DNA of 35,601 nt from an uncultured Eubacterium sp. (lineage in GTDB: Bacteria; Bacillota_A; Clostridia; Lachnospirales; Lachnospiraceae), in the NCBI GenBank assembly GCA_948468465.1, contig CAOKJJ010000031.1, forward strand, positions 1 to 35,601, in the 5' to 3' direction. The notes under the pieces were generated by a model. The model ran no database searches. It was not told the DNA's origin and saw only the letters and a program-made list of their open reading frames with translations. Positions 7,738-15,845 of the stretch are shown piece after piece. Position 1 is the stretch's first letter; each line of letters begins with the position of its first letter. The position numbers and the translations under genes were made by a program.

Positions 7738-8733
7738 TCAGGCATCTTTTCGGTACATTTTTTCCCGTTGATCCAGTGAAACTTCCACTGCAATCCTATG
7801 TATCGGATTATATAAAAAATGCGGCAGTACCGCATACAGCCTTTTTTGCCATCTATTAATCATTGTTAACTGTGCCGGTTCTTTATGGTAATCTTTCCAC
7901 GGTGACTGCATCATATATTCATCCCACAATTTTCCAAAAGGGTGTGTTCCCTCTGCGTGCCACGTCTGTACTCCAAAATTCCCCAATGCGTGATAAACAA
8001 CCGCGTTCTTTTTGCATTCGTTGACTTCTGATTCTTCGTAATAGTAATCAGGTTTTAATTGAAAAATCTTACACAGATTTCTATATGAAAACTGGCTATT
8101 CAATGTCGTATAATTGTATTTATTTGGCAATAGCGCAATATCTTTCTCAAATACAATATTTAATATATCTTGATCAACTACTGCATATACACCATGCTTC
8201 TGTTTTATATGATTCATCACCTTTTTCTGTTCAAGATCATTCCACTTTTTATAATCAAAAAGAATGATCCCACCATTATAATACTTGCGCGTATGCATAC
8301 CTATTTGCTTCTTATGTCGTAAGCTCAATGCATCGTATGCCATCGCAACCGCACAATTCCCCATATCTATATTAATCAACTCTGATATACTTTTTGCAAT
8401 AACGGTATCTGCATCAATATACAAAATTCTCTCGGTTCCACATTCCAAAAAATTTAGTGCAAATAGTTTATAATATGTTGCATAACTCCCCTTATACTTA
8501 GGTATGCCATTTTTTTCCAAATACTTTTCTATCTGCATGGTCTCAATCAAGCAAACTGGCACATCATATTTTACAGAAACTTCTGCAATTCTTTTTCTGT
8601 TCTCTTCATCAATACCTCCATCTAAAAGAAATATTTTCTCAATTAACGAAGCATTATTTTCTAACAAAGAGACGATCGAAACACCTGCAAACGGTGCGTA
8701 CGCATTACTGGATTGATATAAAATACTAATTAC
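7738..8733 (-). CDS. GT8-family glycosyltransferase without a canonical start codon
   Basis: A GT8 (LgtC/GlgA-like GT-A) enzyme with the DxD motif ILYIDADT and a conserved YYNGGIILFDYKKW stretch. The coding frame clearly extends upstream of its first usable start, TTG at 8667: codons 8733-8668 encode VISILYQSSNAYAPFAGVSI, the expected first strand of this family. Yet that stretch has no ATG, GTG or TTG; the position where Met is expected is GTA (8731-8733). The only ribosome binding site-like sequence is the G7 run that ends the upstream gene. Starting at TTG 8667 would delete the nucleotide-binding first strand and has no ribosome binding site. It may be translated from a non-standard ATT, by frameshift fusion with the upstream protein, or may be silent. 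With the full frame the product is 331 residues. Confidence 0.75.
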   Translation of the reverse strand, partial: VISILYQSSNAYAPFAGVSIVSLLENNASLIEKIFLLDGGIDEENRKRIAEVSVKYDVPVCLIETMQIEKYLEKNGIPKYKGSYATYYKLFALNFLECGTERILYIDADTVIAKSISELINIDMGNCAVAMAYDALSLRHKKQIGMHTRKYYNGGIILFDYKKWNDLEQKKVMNHIKQKHGVYAVVDQDILNIVFEKDIALLPNKYNYTTLNSQFSYRNLCKIFQLKPDYYYEESEVNECKKNAVVYHALGNFGVQTWHAEGTHPFGKLWDEYMMQSPWKDYHKEPAQLTMINRWQKRLYAVLPHFLYNPIHRIAVEVSLDQREKMYRKDA

Positions 8734-8739
8734 CCCCCC
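8730..8739 (-). other. G7 slippery heptamer abutting a stop codon (GT52-like / GT8 junction)
   Basis: The GT52-like gene ends GAG-GGG-GGG-TAA. The seven G (8733-8739) are phased as a -1 frameshift heptamer (X XXY YYZ) directly before the stop. A -1 slip, or one extra G in DNA or mRNA, would continue in the GT8 frame through GTA-ATT and yield a single protein of about 690 residues. No stem-loop or pseudoknot downstream was identified by eye. Confidence 0.5.
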
Positions 8740-9806
8740 TCTCTTACAGAGCTAGTTGTATTATCTTGCATTCTATCTAAGTACTCTCTTCCAACTGTAA
8801 TACATTCACATTTATGTTTAAAGACATCCACCGTACTCGAATACAAATTAAGCACTTTACTAATCCCTAGATTTGTTGCAAATGCCAACACCTCGACAGA
8901 TACTAGGTTATTAACAACTATACTGTCAGGAAAAATTTCTCCATAATCTGTTTTATCTCTCGGATGAGCCTTTATTAACAACTGACATCCCTTATCTGCA
9001 TACGTATCTACCAATGATTTCCAACACTGCTCTACCTTTTCAGATGTATCGACTAAACCATCCTCTAGCAATGGAGCTGTCAAGAGAATATTTACGTCGC
9101 CGTGGATATCCAGAAGCTGCTTATCATATGCCAAAGCATATAACTCCAAAATTTTGTTTTTCTTTTTGTCGTCCAATTTTTGAATCATTTCTGCCACATT
9201 ATATACAATTATTTTTTTCTTTTTTAAATAGCTCACCAGATTCTTATTTTCACTGACTTCTATTGCCGATACATATTTCGAACAGCCGCTATATGCTACT
9301 ATAATATTAAGTCTGTCAAAAATAAGCGATATACGCACTGCTAATTTGTGCAATGGCATATTTATTTGAAAATTGTTTTTTGCATGTTCACTAACAATAT
9401 AAGAAACCTTTTCAAAGTTCATTCTTAAATTGATTGTGGAAACTCCATCTATTGCATATATTTCATCATATGCATTAAAATCGAGTCCTTGTGGCAGCTT
9501 CTCCCTTCTTGCCATCTTATGGAATTTATAATACCTTCCCATTTTTTTTGGCCAGGCAACAAGTATTTTGGGAAATTTGACATAATCACTCAAATGCTCA
9601 TTTTTTATATAATCCTGATATAGCTTGTCATCGAAAAAAAACACTCTATGAAACAAATGCGAATTTTCCAATGGTTCTTTTATTCTTTCCATACCTTGCA
9701 TATGGTTTGACAAAACCATATCCATTTCATCTTCTTCATTCAGCAGAGCCTTGACAATCGTCTTGTAAAGCATATATGGTCTTTCGCAAATAAATAATTT
9801 TTTCAC
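8730..9806 (-). CDS. Sialyltransferase-like (GT52/polysialyltransferase-type) CMP-sugar transferase
   Basis: A 358-residue predicted GT-B enzyme. It shows the pattern of bacterial CMP-sialic-acid transferases (GT52 and polysialyltransferase groups): an acidic-G motif near IYAIDG (116-121), a strand ILLTAPLLEDG (240-250), the HP motif in LIKAHPRDKTDY (277-288), and a late Ser pair in NLYSSTVDVF (320-329). In those families the HP histidine and the serines bind the CMP moiety. Start is GTG at 9806 with GAGAG 8 bases upstream. It follows the aldolase by 50 bases and completes a three-gene block with the CMP-sugar synthetase, so its donor is probably the CMP-sugar made by that enzyme. The C-terminus runs into the G7 tract shared with the GT8 frame. 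Assignment is from motifs and context, not alignment. Confidence 0.65.
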   Translation of the reverse strand: MKKLFICERPYMLYKTIVKALLNEEDEMDMVLSNHMQGMERIKEPLENSHLFHRVFFFDDKLYQDYIKNEHLSDYVKFPKILVAWPKKMGRYYKFHKMARREKLPQGLDFNAYDEIYAIDGVSTINLRMNFEKVSYIVSEHAKNNFQINMPLHKLAVRISLIFDRLNIIVAYSGCSKYVSAIEVSENKNLVSYLKKKKIIVYNVAEMIQKLDDKKKNKILELYALAYDKQLLDIHGDVNILLTAPLLEDGLVDTSEKVEQCWKSLVDTYADKGCQLLIKAHPRDKTDYGEIFPDSIVVNNLVSVEVLAFATNLGISKVLNLYSSTVDVFKHKCECITVGREYLDRMQDNTTSSVREGG

Positions 9807-9856
9807 AATACATCTCTCACTTTCCTATCACTATTTTTCCGGTATGACAACCACAA

Positions 9857-11446
9857 TCAATCTAACTCACCAGCAAATTTACTTTCTGTAATGAAACGAA
9901 TCTCCATCTTTTTAGAAAATTCTTTCAACATAATCTCCATACCGTAGTTTTTCGCATCTAATATACGATTGCTTATAATGAAAGACATATCTTCTAGAGC
10001 ATAATTACTCTTTGCCTCATGGGAATATCCATCAATCCCAGCAATATAAACTTCCTTTACATCAAGATTTTTCAATAGTTGAAGCAACATGAGTCCTGCG
10101 TTATCTCTTACTTCCTCTATATTATTTAGCAATGACACATATCTCACTCTCATATATCCCATCTCTGTTGGGATATTAGATGTTACGATACACTTATCAC
10201 GTACTTTCTCATCAAGTTCACTGTAACGTCGTAAATTGCTAACAAAAATATAATCCGTACCAACTTCATTGTATTCAAAATTTACACTAATAGTAATTGG
10301 ATCCTTTTCTTTCACAAATTTAGTTATTTTTTCTTTTTCAATACTCACACTCTTTCCCGGTCCGATTATAAGAATTATCCTTTGCGATATCGCTTCTCTA
10401 AATTCATTCAAATGCTCTTCATAGCACTTTCCGTTTTCCATGAATTTATAATAGAGTTCCTTAATAAATACTTTGTCAAAACCCTCTCTTTTTTCTTTCG
10501 GCATCATCGCAAAAATTTCATCCATATCTTCAATGCGCAATGTCTGCTTGTCCACTAGGTAGTTCGCATAATTTGGATGTACATTATGCTTTGCAGATAA
10601 ATAATTAGGCACAGAATATCCCCAGCTATTTTCCTGATAAAATGCATTCAGTACCTGATCGATCACTCGCAAGATCGGATTTAATATGTATGTCTTACCC
10701 TCAGTCTCATTCAAATACTCCGTCAATAACTCCGTATTTAGATTTCCTGCACCTCTGCCCATTCCATAAATGCTTGAATCAATAATTAACTGCCGCAGTG
10801 TTTTCACCGAAGTCAATGCTTTTGCATTTGAATATGCAAGCTGCATATTGTTGTGAGAATGAAATCCTATCTTGATACCACTGTCCAGCCTATTTTCTAC
10901 AATATAGAAAAGCCGAAGCAAATCACGCTCTTTCATCCCGCCGAAACTGTCTACGATATAAAATACATACGGCTTAATATCATTTGCACATCGGATAAGT
11001 TCTATAAATTCCTCGTCCGAATAATTCAAAGAAACCATCGGCTGCATAAACACCTTATATCCCTTTTCTGATATTTTTCTGCAAAATTCTACTGCTGCTT
11101 TCAAATCTTTCTTATGAAATGCAATTCTTATGCCATCAACTGCACTCTCACAACTTAATCCGATTTTGTCAATGGAATACTCGCCATAGTTAATCATGCA
11201 GACAAAAAGCCTTCCGGTTTTCTCTTTCGGAATTACCTCTGACATTGCCTCTAATGACGGAAACTTGGTACTGTTCTCGTCCGGTTCTGCCTGTTCTGTC
11301 ACAAAACCACATTCTATAATATCAATATTTGCCTCTGCCAATGCCCTGATGATTTTACGAATATATTCATGTCCGAATTTCCAGTTATTGCAATATCCCC
11401 CATCTCGCAATGTACAATCCAATATCTTTGTATCTGCTATATGCAT
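9857..11446 (-). CDS. DRE-TIM pyruvate-type aldolase fused to a second domain
   Basis: A 529-residue protein. Residues 1-290 are an HMGL-like/DRE-TIM barrel related to 4-hydroxy-2-oxovalerate aldolase: DCTLRDGGY (10-18) with the catalytic Arg14 and metal ligand Asp15, then GFHSHNN (194-200) with metal ligands His196 and His198, and the glycine-rich YGMGRGAGNLNTE (227-239). Residues about 355-529 form a separate alpha/beta domain with ILIIGPGKSVSIEKE (358-372), resembling MAF/DUF115-type modules. Barrel relatives condense pyruvate with an aldehyde, which on a sugar aldehyde would give a 3-deoxy-2-ulosonic acid. It lies between a KdsB-like enzyme (20-base gap) and a sialyltransferase-like enzyme, so I infer it makes the acid those enzymes activate and transfer. 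No NeuB- or KdsA-like synthase is in the window. Confidence 0.75.
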   Translation of the reverse strand: MHIADTKILDCTLRDGGYCNNWKFGHEYIRKIIRALAEANIDIIECGFVTEQAEPDENSTKFPSLEAMSEVIPKEKTGRLFVCMINYGEYSIDKIGLSCESAVDGIRIAFHKKDLKAAVEFCRKISEKGYKVFMQPMVSLNYSDEEFIELIRCANDIKPYVFYIVDSFGGMKERDLLRLFYIVENRLDSGIKIGFHSHNNMQLAYSNAKALTSVKTLRQLIIDSSIYGMGRGAGNLNTELLTEYLNETEGKTYILNPILRVIDQVLNAFYQENSWGYSVPNYLSAKHNVHPNYANYLVDKQTLRIEDMDEIFAMMPKEKREGFDKVFIKELYYKFMENGKCYEEHLNEFREAISQRIILIIGPGKSVSIEKEKITKFVKEKDPITISVNFEYNEVGTDYIFVSNLRRYSELDEKVRDKCIVTSNIPTEMGYMRVRYVSLLNNIEEVRDNAGLMLLQLLKNLDVKEVYIAGIDGYSHEAKSNYALEDMSFIISNRILDAKNYGMEIMLKEFSKKMEIRFITESKFAGELD

Positions 11447-11466
11447 CTTCCGAGTCCCTTTCTAAT

Positions 11467-12234
11467 CTATCCGCAAATCTTATATTGTTCCTGCTTTTTT
11501 CTTTCCTCTACAATCTTACGTACTTTTTCCAGATCATTTGGGGTATCTACTGCAACCGTATCTGAATCCACTTCAATATACTGTACTTTATAGCCATTCT
11601 CTATAAATCTTAATATCTCAATATCCTCTATGCTTTCAATCTTCGCTTTTCCGCATGTCCGACCATACTCACAATAAAACTCTAACGCCTCTGGTTTGAA
11701 TCCATATACGCCCATCTGCTTATAATAAGCATAATCAATACTTCCCTTTGGATATGGCGCTGTGGAACGGGTCAGATAAATTCCTATTCCATCCTTATTC
11801 GTAATAACCTTTGGCACTGTAAAGTTTACAACCTCTACCGGATCCTTAATCTTAGTCATTAAGTTAGTAATCTGCAGTGTATCATTTTCAAGAAACGGCA
11901 ATATTACAGCACGAATAACTTTCGGTTCTAATAAGGGCTCGTCTCCCTGAATATTTACATATAAATCAGCTTCTATCTTTCTTGCAACTTCCCCAATCCG
12001 GTCTGTTCCGGTTTTATGCTGATCGGATGTCATTACAACCTCAATACTGTTCTGTTTGCAGACTTCTTCTATCTTTACATCATCTGTTGCAACATAGACT
12101 TTATCTAACTCTTTTACCTTTAAGCACTGATTATACACCCACCATATCATTGGCTTTCCGCAAATATCAGCCAAAGGCTTTCCCGGAAATCTTGAACTCT
12201 GATATCTTGCAGGTATTACTCCTATTATTTTCAT
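11467..12234 (-). CDS. kdsB: KdsB-like CMP-ulosonic acid synthetase
   Basis: A 255-residue cytidylyltransferase close in length to 3-deoxy-manno-octulosonate cytidylyltransferase (about 250). It carries the CTP-binding motif IPARYQSSRFPGKPL (7-21), the metal-binding NIQGDEP (94-100, Asp98), STAPYPKG, and a C-terminal VDTPNDLEKV. It activates a 2-keto sugar acid as CMP-sugar with release of pyrophosphate. Most Gram-positive bacteria have no Kdo, so its presence in a locus otherwise of Firmicute type is notable. GAGGAG precedes the ATG by about 10 bases. It heads the block kdsB-aldolase-transferase. The true substrate may be Kdo or another ulosonic acid; no kdsA, kdsC or kdsD homologue is visible here. 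Confidence 0.88.
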   Translation of the reverse strand: MKIIGVIPARYQSSRFPGKPLADICGKPMIWWVYNQCLKVKELDKVYVATDDVKIEEVCKQNSIEVVMTSDQHKTGTDRIGEVARKIEADLYVNIQGDEPLLEPKVIRAVILPFLENDTLQITNLMTKIKDPVEVVNFTVPKVITNKDGIGIYLTRSTAPYPKGSIDYAYYKQMGVYGFKPEALEFYCEYGRTCGKAKIESIEDIEILRFIENGYKVQYIEVDSDTVAVDTPNDLEKVRKIVEERKKQEQYKICG

Positions 12235-12255
12235 CTTCGTATTTTCTCCTCATCC

Positions 12256-13290
12256 TTATACTTTCTGTAATGTTACAAAGCTCGTCTTTATAAACCATGA
12301 AAAATTACAGAACATCGACTTTATAATCCTTGCGCCAAGCTTAAATAGTATGACAATCCTACTTTTATACCCAAAAATCCTCATATCTTTTTCGGTATAT
12401 CCAAGCATATACATCATCTGCTTTTCCTCTTCGTCCGGTTTATTCATATATGCCATTGCCGCCAGAAATATCCCATTATAATGCCTTCTCAAAATTCTTT
12501 TCAAAGCTTCTGCAATCATAGGACTGTCCTCAAAAACTCCGGTGATTGACAGGAATCCTTTATAGTCCATGAAGATTCGCTGCTTCAAATTCTCATAAAA
12601 TCCATCGTTTCCAAATCTGGATAATGCTATGCACTCCCGAATACACATCATTTTTCCTTTATCTTTTAGCATAGAAAGATACTGTGCTACCTGCACATAA
12701 ATCGTTCCTTTATATTTTTCACAAGATGGCCGCTGTGCATCCCACTCTTCTTTCTTCACTATGAGAGATGTCAAGTATCCCAGACTCGTAGTTGAATTTA
12801 ACTTATCAAAATACTGTACCACCTGGTCTTCATTTGAGAAATCAACAATAAAGCTCTGTTTCTCTTTTGTCCATTTGTCTTTCATAAATGGCTTTAAGTT
12901 TTTATTACAAATGATTCTATTTCCCCAAAACACAGAAATATCCGGATTTGTTTTTACATAAGACAAAACCACATCTATTGCACCTTCCGCAATTCCGTCA
13001 TCATCGCCTGCCAGCCAGCAGTAATCAGCATTTGCAATCTCGACTGCTCTCAAAAAATTCGCGTCCGCACCATAATTCTTATCTGTCCGGCTGTAAATAA
13101 ACTCCACGTCCACAGATTTCATATATTCAACAACACATTCATAGCTCTCCTCTGACGCATTATCGCTTACGCATATCTGCACGTCATTCTTATTCATTCC
13201 ATTTAACCAACCGACAGCCGTCTTCAGCAATTCCAATAGATATTTCGGACGGTTATAAGTAGGTATACAAATCGCCAATGTCTTTCTCAT
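12256..13290 (-). CDS. GT2 glycosyltransferase, possible 3,6-dideoxyhexosyltransferase
   Basis: A 344-residue GT-A family 2 enzyme: MRKTLAICIPTYNRPKYLL at the N-terminus, VSDNAS, and the metal-binding WLAGDDDGI. The general layout and the AGDDD form resemble abequosyltransferase RfbV and relatives. Since the genes just upstream make a CDP-3,6-dideoxyhexose, the enzyme is a reasonable candidate for transferring that sugar, but GT2 specificity cannot be read from sequence. The ATG at 13290 has GGAG 6 bases upstream; a TTG 12 bases further up was rejected. It is followed after 21 bases by the KdsB-like gene, placing it at the join between the CDP- and CMP-sugar blocks. Confidence 0.75.
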   Translation of the reverse strand: MRKTLAICIPTYNRPKYLLELLKTAVGWLNGMNKNDVQICVSDNASEESYECVVEYMKSVDVEFIYSRTDKNYGADANFLRAVEIANADYCWLAGDDDGIAEGAIDVVLSYVKTNPDISVFWGNRIICNKNLKPFMKDKWTKEKQSFIVDFSNEDQVVQYFDKLNSTTSLGYLTSLIVKKEEWDAQRPSCEKYKGTIYVQVAQYLSMLKDKGKMMCIRECIALSRFGNDGFYENLKQRIFMDYKGFLSITGVFEDSPMIAEALKRILRRHYNGIFLAAMAYMNKPDEEEKQMMYMLGYTEKDMRIFGYKSRIVILFKLGARIIKSMFCNFSWFIKTSFVTLQKV

Positions 13291-13311
13291 AATTTTCTCC
13301 AATCAACGCAC

Positions 13312-13653
13312 CTACTCTTTAGTGTCTTCATAATTTTTCAACGCGACCTCTCCCGCCAGTTCCTTCACTCTGCTTTCCAGTTTTGAAACCTTAATTGACA
13401 GCAAAAACAACTGAAACAACAGCAAAAATGTAACTGCAAGAAATACAAAATTGACTGTAGTGGCAATTTGCAATACATTCGCCATAAAGATAGCAATCTG
13501 CGGAAAAACAGCTATCATAATCAAAATGATTGAAAAAACAATCCAGAACCCCATGTCTTCTATTTGCGTCTGAGATCTCCGAATTTTCCGAATAATATAC
13601 CAAAATGTTCCAATCGCAGCCAAAACCAGAATTACACGCAACAGCACACTCAT
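13312..13653 (-). CDS. DUF2304-family small membrane protein
   Basis: A 113-residue protein with three hydrophobic helices (about residues 3-21, 36-56 and 66-88), a dibasic loop IIRKIRRSQTQIEDMGFW between the first two, and a charged C-terminal tail. This is the typical size and layout of DUF2304 proteins. They are usually encoded directly beside a polyprenyl-phosphate-sugar synthase-type GT2, as here, where only one base separates it from the GT2 stop. The role is not firmly established; by position it could anchor the GT2 or help the lipid-linked sugar cross the membrane. Confidence 0.8.
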   Translation of the reverse strand: MSVLLRVILVLAAIGTFWYIIRKIRRSQTQIEDMGFWIVFSIILIMIAVFPQIAIFMANVLQIATTVNFVFLAVTFLLLFQLFLLSIKVSKLESRVKELAGEVALKNYEDTKE

Positions 13654-13654
13654 A

Positions 13655-14347
13655 TTATCTCTTCCTCCTAAACCACTGTATAAACACTAATGACATACAG
13701 ATATTCATCATATAACGAATTGCGTTTCCAAGATTCAGATAACTGACCCCTGCTTGTCTCTCCCGCATTTTAATGCCTACTTCTTCTACGCAAAATCCCA
13801 GACGTATTAAAAGCGCTATTGTATCTGGTTCTGGTGCCATATTTATCTCGTCTGCCAAAAATTTCATAACATTCTCACCGTACAGCCGCATTCCCGATGT
13901 CGGATCACTGATCCGCTTTCCTGTCGTAATTTTTATCAATGCCTGAATAATATAGCTTCCCAAATTTCTGAGCGATCTGCAGACTTTTTCCTCTACAAAT
14001 CTTGATCCGATAACAACGTCTGCATTCGTCTGTTTCATTTTCTCTACCATACATGCAATATAATGAGGATCATGCTGTCCATCGCCATCATACTGAAGCA
14101 CCATCGAATACCCGTGTCTGGCTGCATATTTCATCCCTGTTCTAAACACTTCTGCCAAACCCACATTGATCGGCATATCCACACAGTTATATTCTCTTTC
14201 TTCACATATTGCTTTAGTATTATCCTTAGAACCATCATTGATAATCACATAGTCATACCCATTCTCCAGCTGTTTCAGTTCTTCAATCACCCATGGTATA
14301 TTTTCCGCCTCATTATATGCTGGTATAATCAGTAATATTTTTTCCAT
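13655..14347 (-). CDS. Polyprenyl-phosphate sugar synthase-like GT2 (DPM1 type)
   Basis: A 230-residue GT2 of the DPM1 group: MEKILLIIPAYNEAENI, VIINDGSKDNT, YDGDGQHDP (the DxD region) and GSRFVEEK, with ISDPTSGMRLYG further on. DPM-like enzymes transfer a sugar from a nucleotide donor to polyprenyl phosphate. The product would be a lipid-linked sugar used outside the cytoplasm by GT-C enzymes, one of which (19255-22044) lies in the same operon. I placed the start at the ATG 14347, 13 bases after the RmlC-like stop; an earlier in-frame ATG at 14386 would overlap that gene by 26 bases. Partner: the DUF2304 protein immediately downstream. Confidence 0.85.
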   Translation of the reverse strand: MEKILLIIPAYNEAENIPWVIEELKQLENGYDYVIINDGSKDNTKAICEEREYNCVDMPINVGLAEVFRTGMKYAARHGYSMVLQYDGDGQHDPHYIACMVEKMKQTNADVVIGSRFVEEKVCRSLRNLGSYIIQALIKITTGKRISDPTSGMRLYGENVMKFLADEINMAPEPDTIALLIRLGFCVEEVGIKMRERQAGVSYLNLGNAIRYMMNICMSLVFIQWFRRKR

Positions 14348-14360
14348 TTTATCCAGATTC

Positions 14361-14921
14361 CTACAACCCTTTATACTCATGTACAAATTCGTCGAATGTC
14401 ATTGCTACTGCATCCTTTTCAGAAACAATCGGTTCCTTCGTTTTCCATTGAATCGCAAACTTCTTATCATCCCAACGAATTCCCGTGTCATATCCCTTCA
14501 AATATTTACCAATGCATTTATACGATACGATTGCATCCTCAGAAAGCACTTCAAACCCATGGGCAAATCCGTGCGGCACCCACACGCTATTATGATTCTC
14601 TTCCGACAAAATGACATCAACATACTTCCCGAATGTTGGAGAACCTTTTCTTAAATCCACAAGCACATCATGAATTGTTCCCTTAATTGCCCGGACAATT
14701 TTTATCTGGGGATGCTTCGTCTGAAAATGCATTCCTCGAATCACGTCCTTTTTCGAATATGACTCAAAATCTTCATATATCTCAGCATCAAGCCCCCATT
14801 CTTTAAACACATCCTTCTCCAGACTTTTTAAAAAATACCCCCTGTTATCTTCCATATAAAAAGGTGTTATCAGCTTTACACCCTCTATTGCCAGCTCACT
14901 TATCAAAAAATTAGTATGCAT
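14361..14921 (-). CDS. RmlC-like sugar-nucleotide epimerase (possibly AscE-type C5-epimerase)
   Basis: A 186-residue cupin of the dTDP-4-dehydrorhamnose 3,5-epimerase family: RGMHFQ (62-67, catalytic-type His65) and the family-typical WVPHGFAHGFEVLS. RmlC acts on dTDP sugars, but here the neighbours are all CDP-sugar genes and no RmlA, RmlB or RmlD is present. The better reading is a CDP-3,6-dideoxy-4-hexulose 5-epimerase, as AscE in the Yersinia ascarylose pathway. Its start overlaps the reductase gene by 11 bases, with GGAG 8 bases before the ATG, implying tight co-translation with the enzyme that would reduce its product. Family is confident; substrate is inferred. Confidence 0.82.
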   Translation of the reverse strand: MHTNFLISELAIEGVKLITPFYMEDNRGYFLKSLEKDVFKEWGLDAEIYEDFESYSKKDVIRGMHFQTKHPQIKIVRAIKGTIHDVLVDLRKGSPTFGKYVDVILSEENHNSVWVPHGFAHGFEVLSEDAIVSYKCIGKYLKGYDTGIRWDDKKFAIQWKTKEPIVSEKDAVAMTFDEFVHEYKGL

Positions 14922-15831
14922 ATGCTTTCTCCAACATCCAGTCTCTGGTCAACTTTACACCTTCTGCAAAAGGCACTTCCGGTGCAAATCCCATTTTTTC
15001 CAATTTCGATGTATCAAACTCTTTATATGTCAGCATTGCTCCCGAAAAAGGGACCTTCCCGAACATCAATTCCGAATCACTATGTAAAACCTGTTTCATC
15101 TCTACAACAAATTCCTTTAACGGACGTTGCTGCGCATTTCCAATATAGTATACCGAATTCACTTTACCCTGCTTTCCCGCAAGTACAATCTGCTTCACTG
15201 CATCCGTAACATATATAAAGTCATAATACTGACGCCCATGCGTCAATTCTATTTTTTCATTTCTCAGCATTTTTCTTAATGTGGTATTCAAAAAACGTGC
15301 TGACTTCTCTCCAGCACCATATATATTAGAAATAATGACATTTATATAGAAAACTTCTTCTTTCACTGCAACAGTCTTCGCCATAAAGTCTGCTGCCAAT
15401 TTAGCAGTGCTGTAGACATTTCGCATATCCGGCATAGAACCATCGGTTGCAATATACTGTATTGCCTCATATTCCATAATACTTCCTGCATTGACAAATC
15501 GCCCACATCCCAAACGTTTTGAAAGCCTTACCGCATCACAGGTAGTGTGTACATTCTGCAATTGCAATATCGTATCCGCACGTTCCATTCCTGCAGTTCC
15601 CGCCCAAGCCAAATGGAAAAATATATCCGCATGATCCCACGGTAAATCCTTCTTATCAAGCCGGAACAAAGTCTGTGCCTCGGCTTCTACTACATATACC
15701 GAATCTCTCCACTCACTGGGAATACGTTTCTCATCCCGTACGACCACTGTTACTTCATCACCCTGCTTTAGAAGCTCCGCGACCAGCCATTTGCCAACAA
15801 ACCCTGTCGCTCCTGTCACAACTATTTTCAT
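14911..15831 (-). CDS. NAD(P)-dependent sugar-nucleotide reductase/epimerase (SDR), likely CDP-4-keto-dideoxyhexose reductase
   Basis: A 306-residue extended short-chain dehydrogenase: GATGFVG (7-13), FHLAWAG, NAGSIMEY with catalytic Ser117, and YSTAK with Tyr140 and Lys144. The length (about 305) and the lack of the SSDKVYG signature argue against it being the missing CDP-glucose 4,6-dehydratase (about 355 residues) and fit the 4-keto reductases RfbJ, RfbS or AscF, which finish CDP-abequose, CDP-paratose or CDP-ascarylose. It starts 14 bases after RfbH and overlaps the RmlC-like gene. With that epimerase alongside, ascarylose is the most economical product, but paratose or abequose cannot be excluded. 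Confidence 0.8.
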   Translation of the reverse strand: MKIVVTGATGFVGKWLVAELLKQGDEVTVVVRDEKRIPSEWRDSVYVVEAEAQTLFRLDKKDLPWDHADIFFHLAWAGTAGMERADTILQLQNVHTTCDAVRLSKRLGCGRFVNAGSIMEYEAIQYIATDGSMPDMRNVYSTAKLAADFMAKTVAVKEEVFYINVIISNIYGAGEKSARFLNTTLRKMLRNEKIELTHGRQYYDFIYVTDAVKQIVLAGKQGKVNSVYYIGNAQQRPLKEFVVEMKQVLHSDSELMFGKVPFSGAMLTYKEFDTSKLEKMGFAPEVPFAEGVKLTRDWMLEKAYAY

Positions 15832-15845
15832 TTTGCCTCCATCTG

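Noticed and set aside
8667..8667. TTG at 8667 as the true start of the GT8 gene
   Set aside because: It has no ribosome binding site and would remove the conserved first beta strand that is plainly encoded upstream.
11467..12234. Interpretation of the KdsB-like gene as proof of a Gram-negative host
   Set aside because: Ribosome binding sites, neighbouring families and the remaining genes are Firmicute-like, and no lipid A or other Kdo genes are present in the window.
14361..14921. RmlC-like gene considered as evidence for a dTDP-rhamnose pathway
   Set aside because: No RmlA, RmlB or RmlD is present and all direct neighbours are CDP-sugar genes.
14911..15831. Reductase gene considered as the missing CDP-glucose 4,6-dehydratase
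   Set aside because: It is about 50 residues too short and lacks the dehydratase signature around the catalytic threonine/serine-aspartate; it fits 4-keto reductases.
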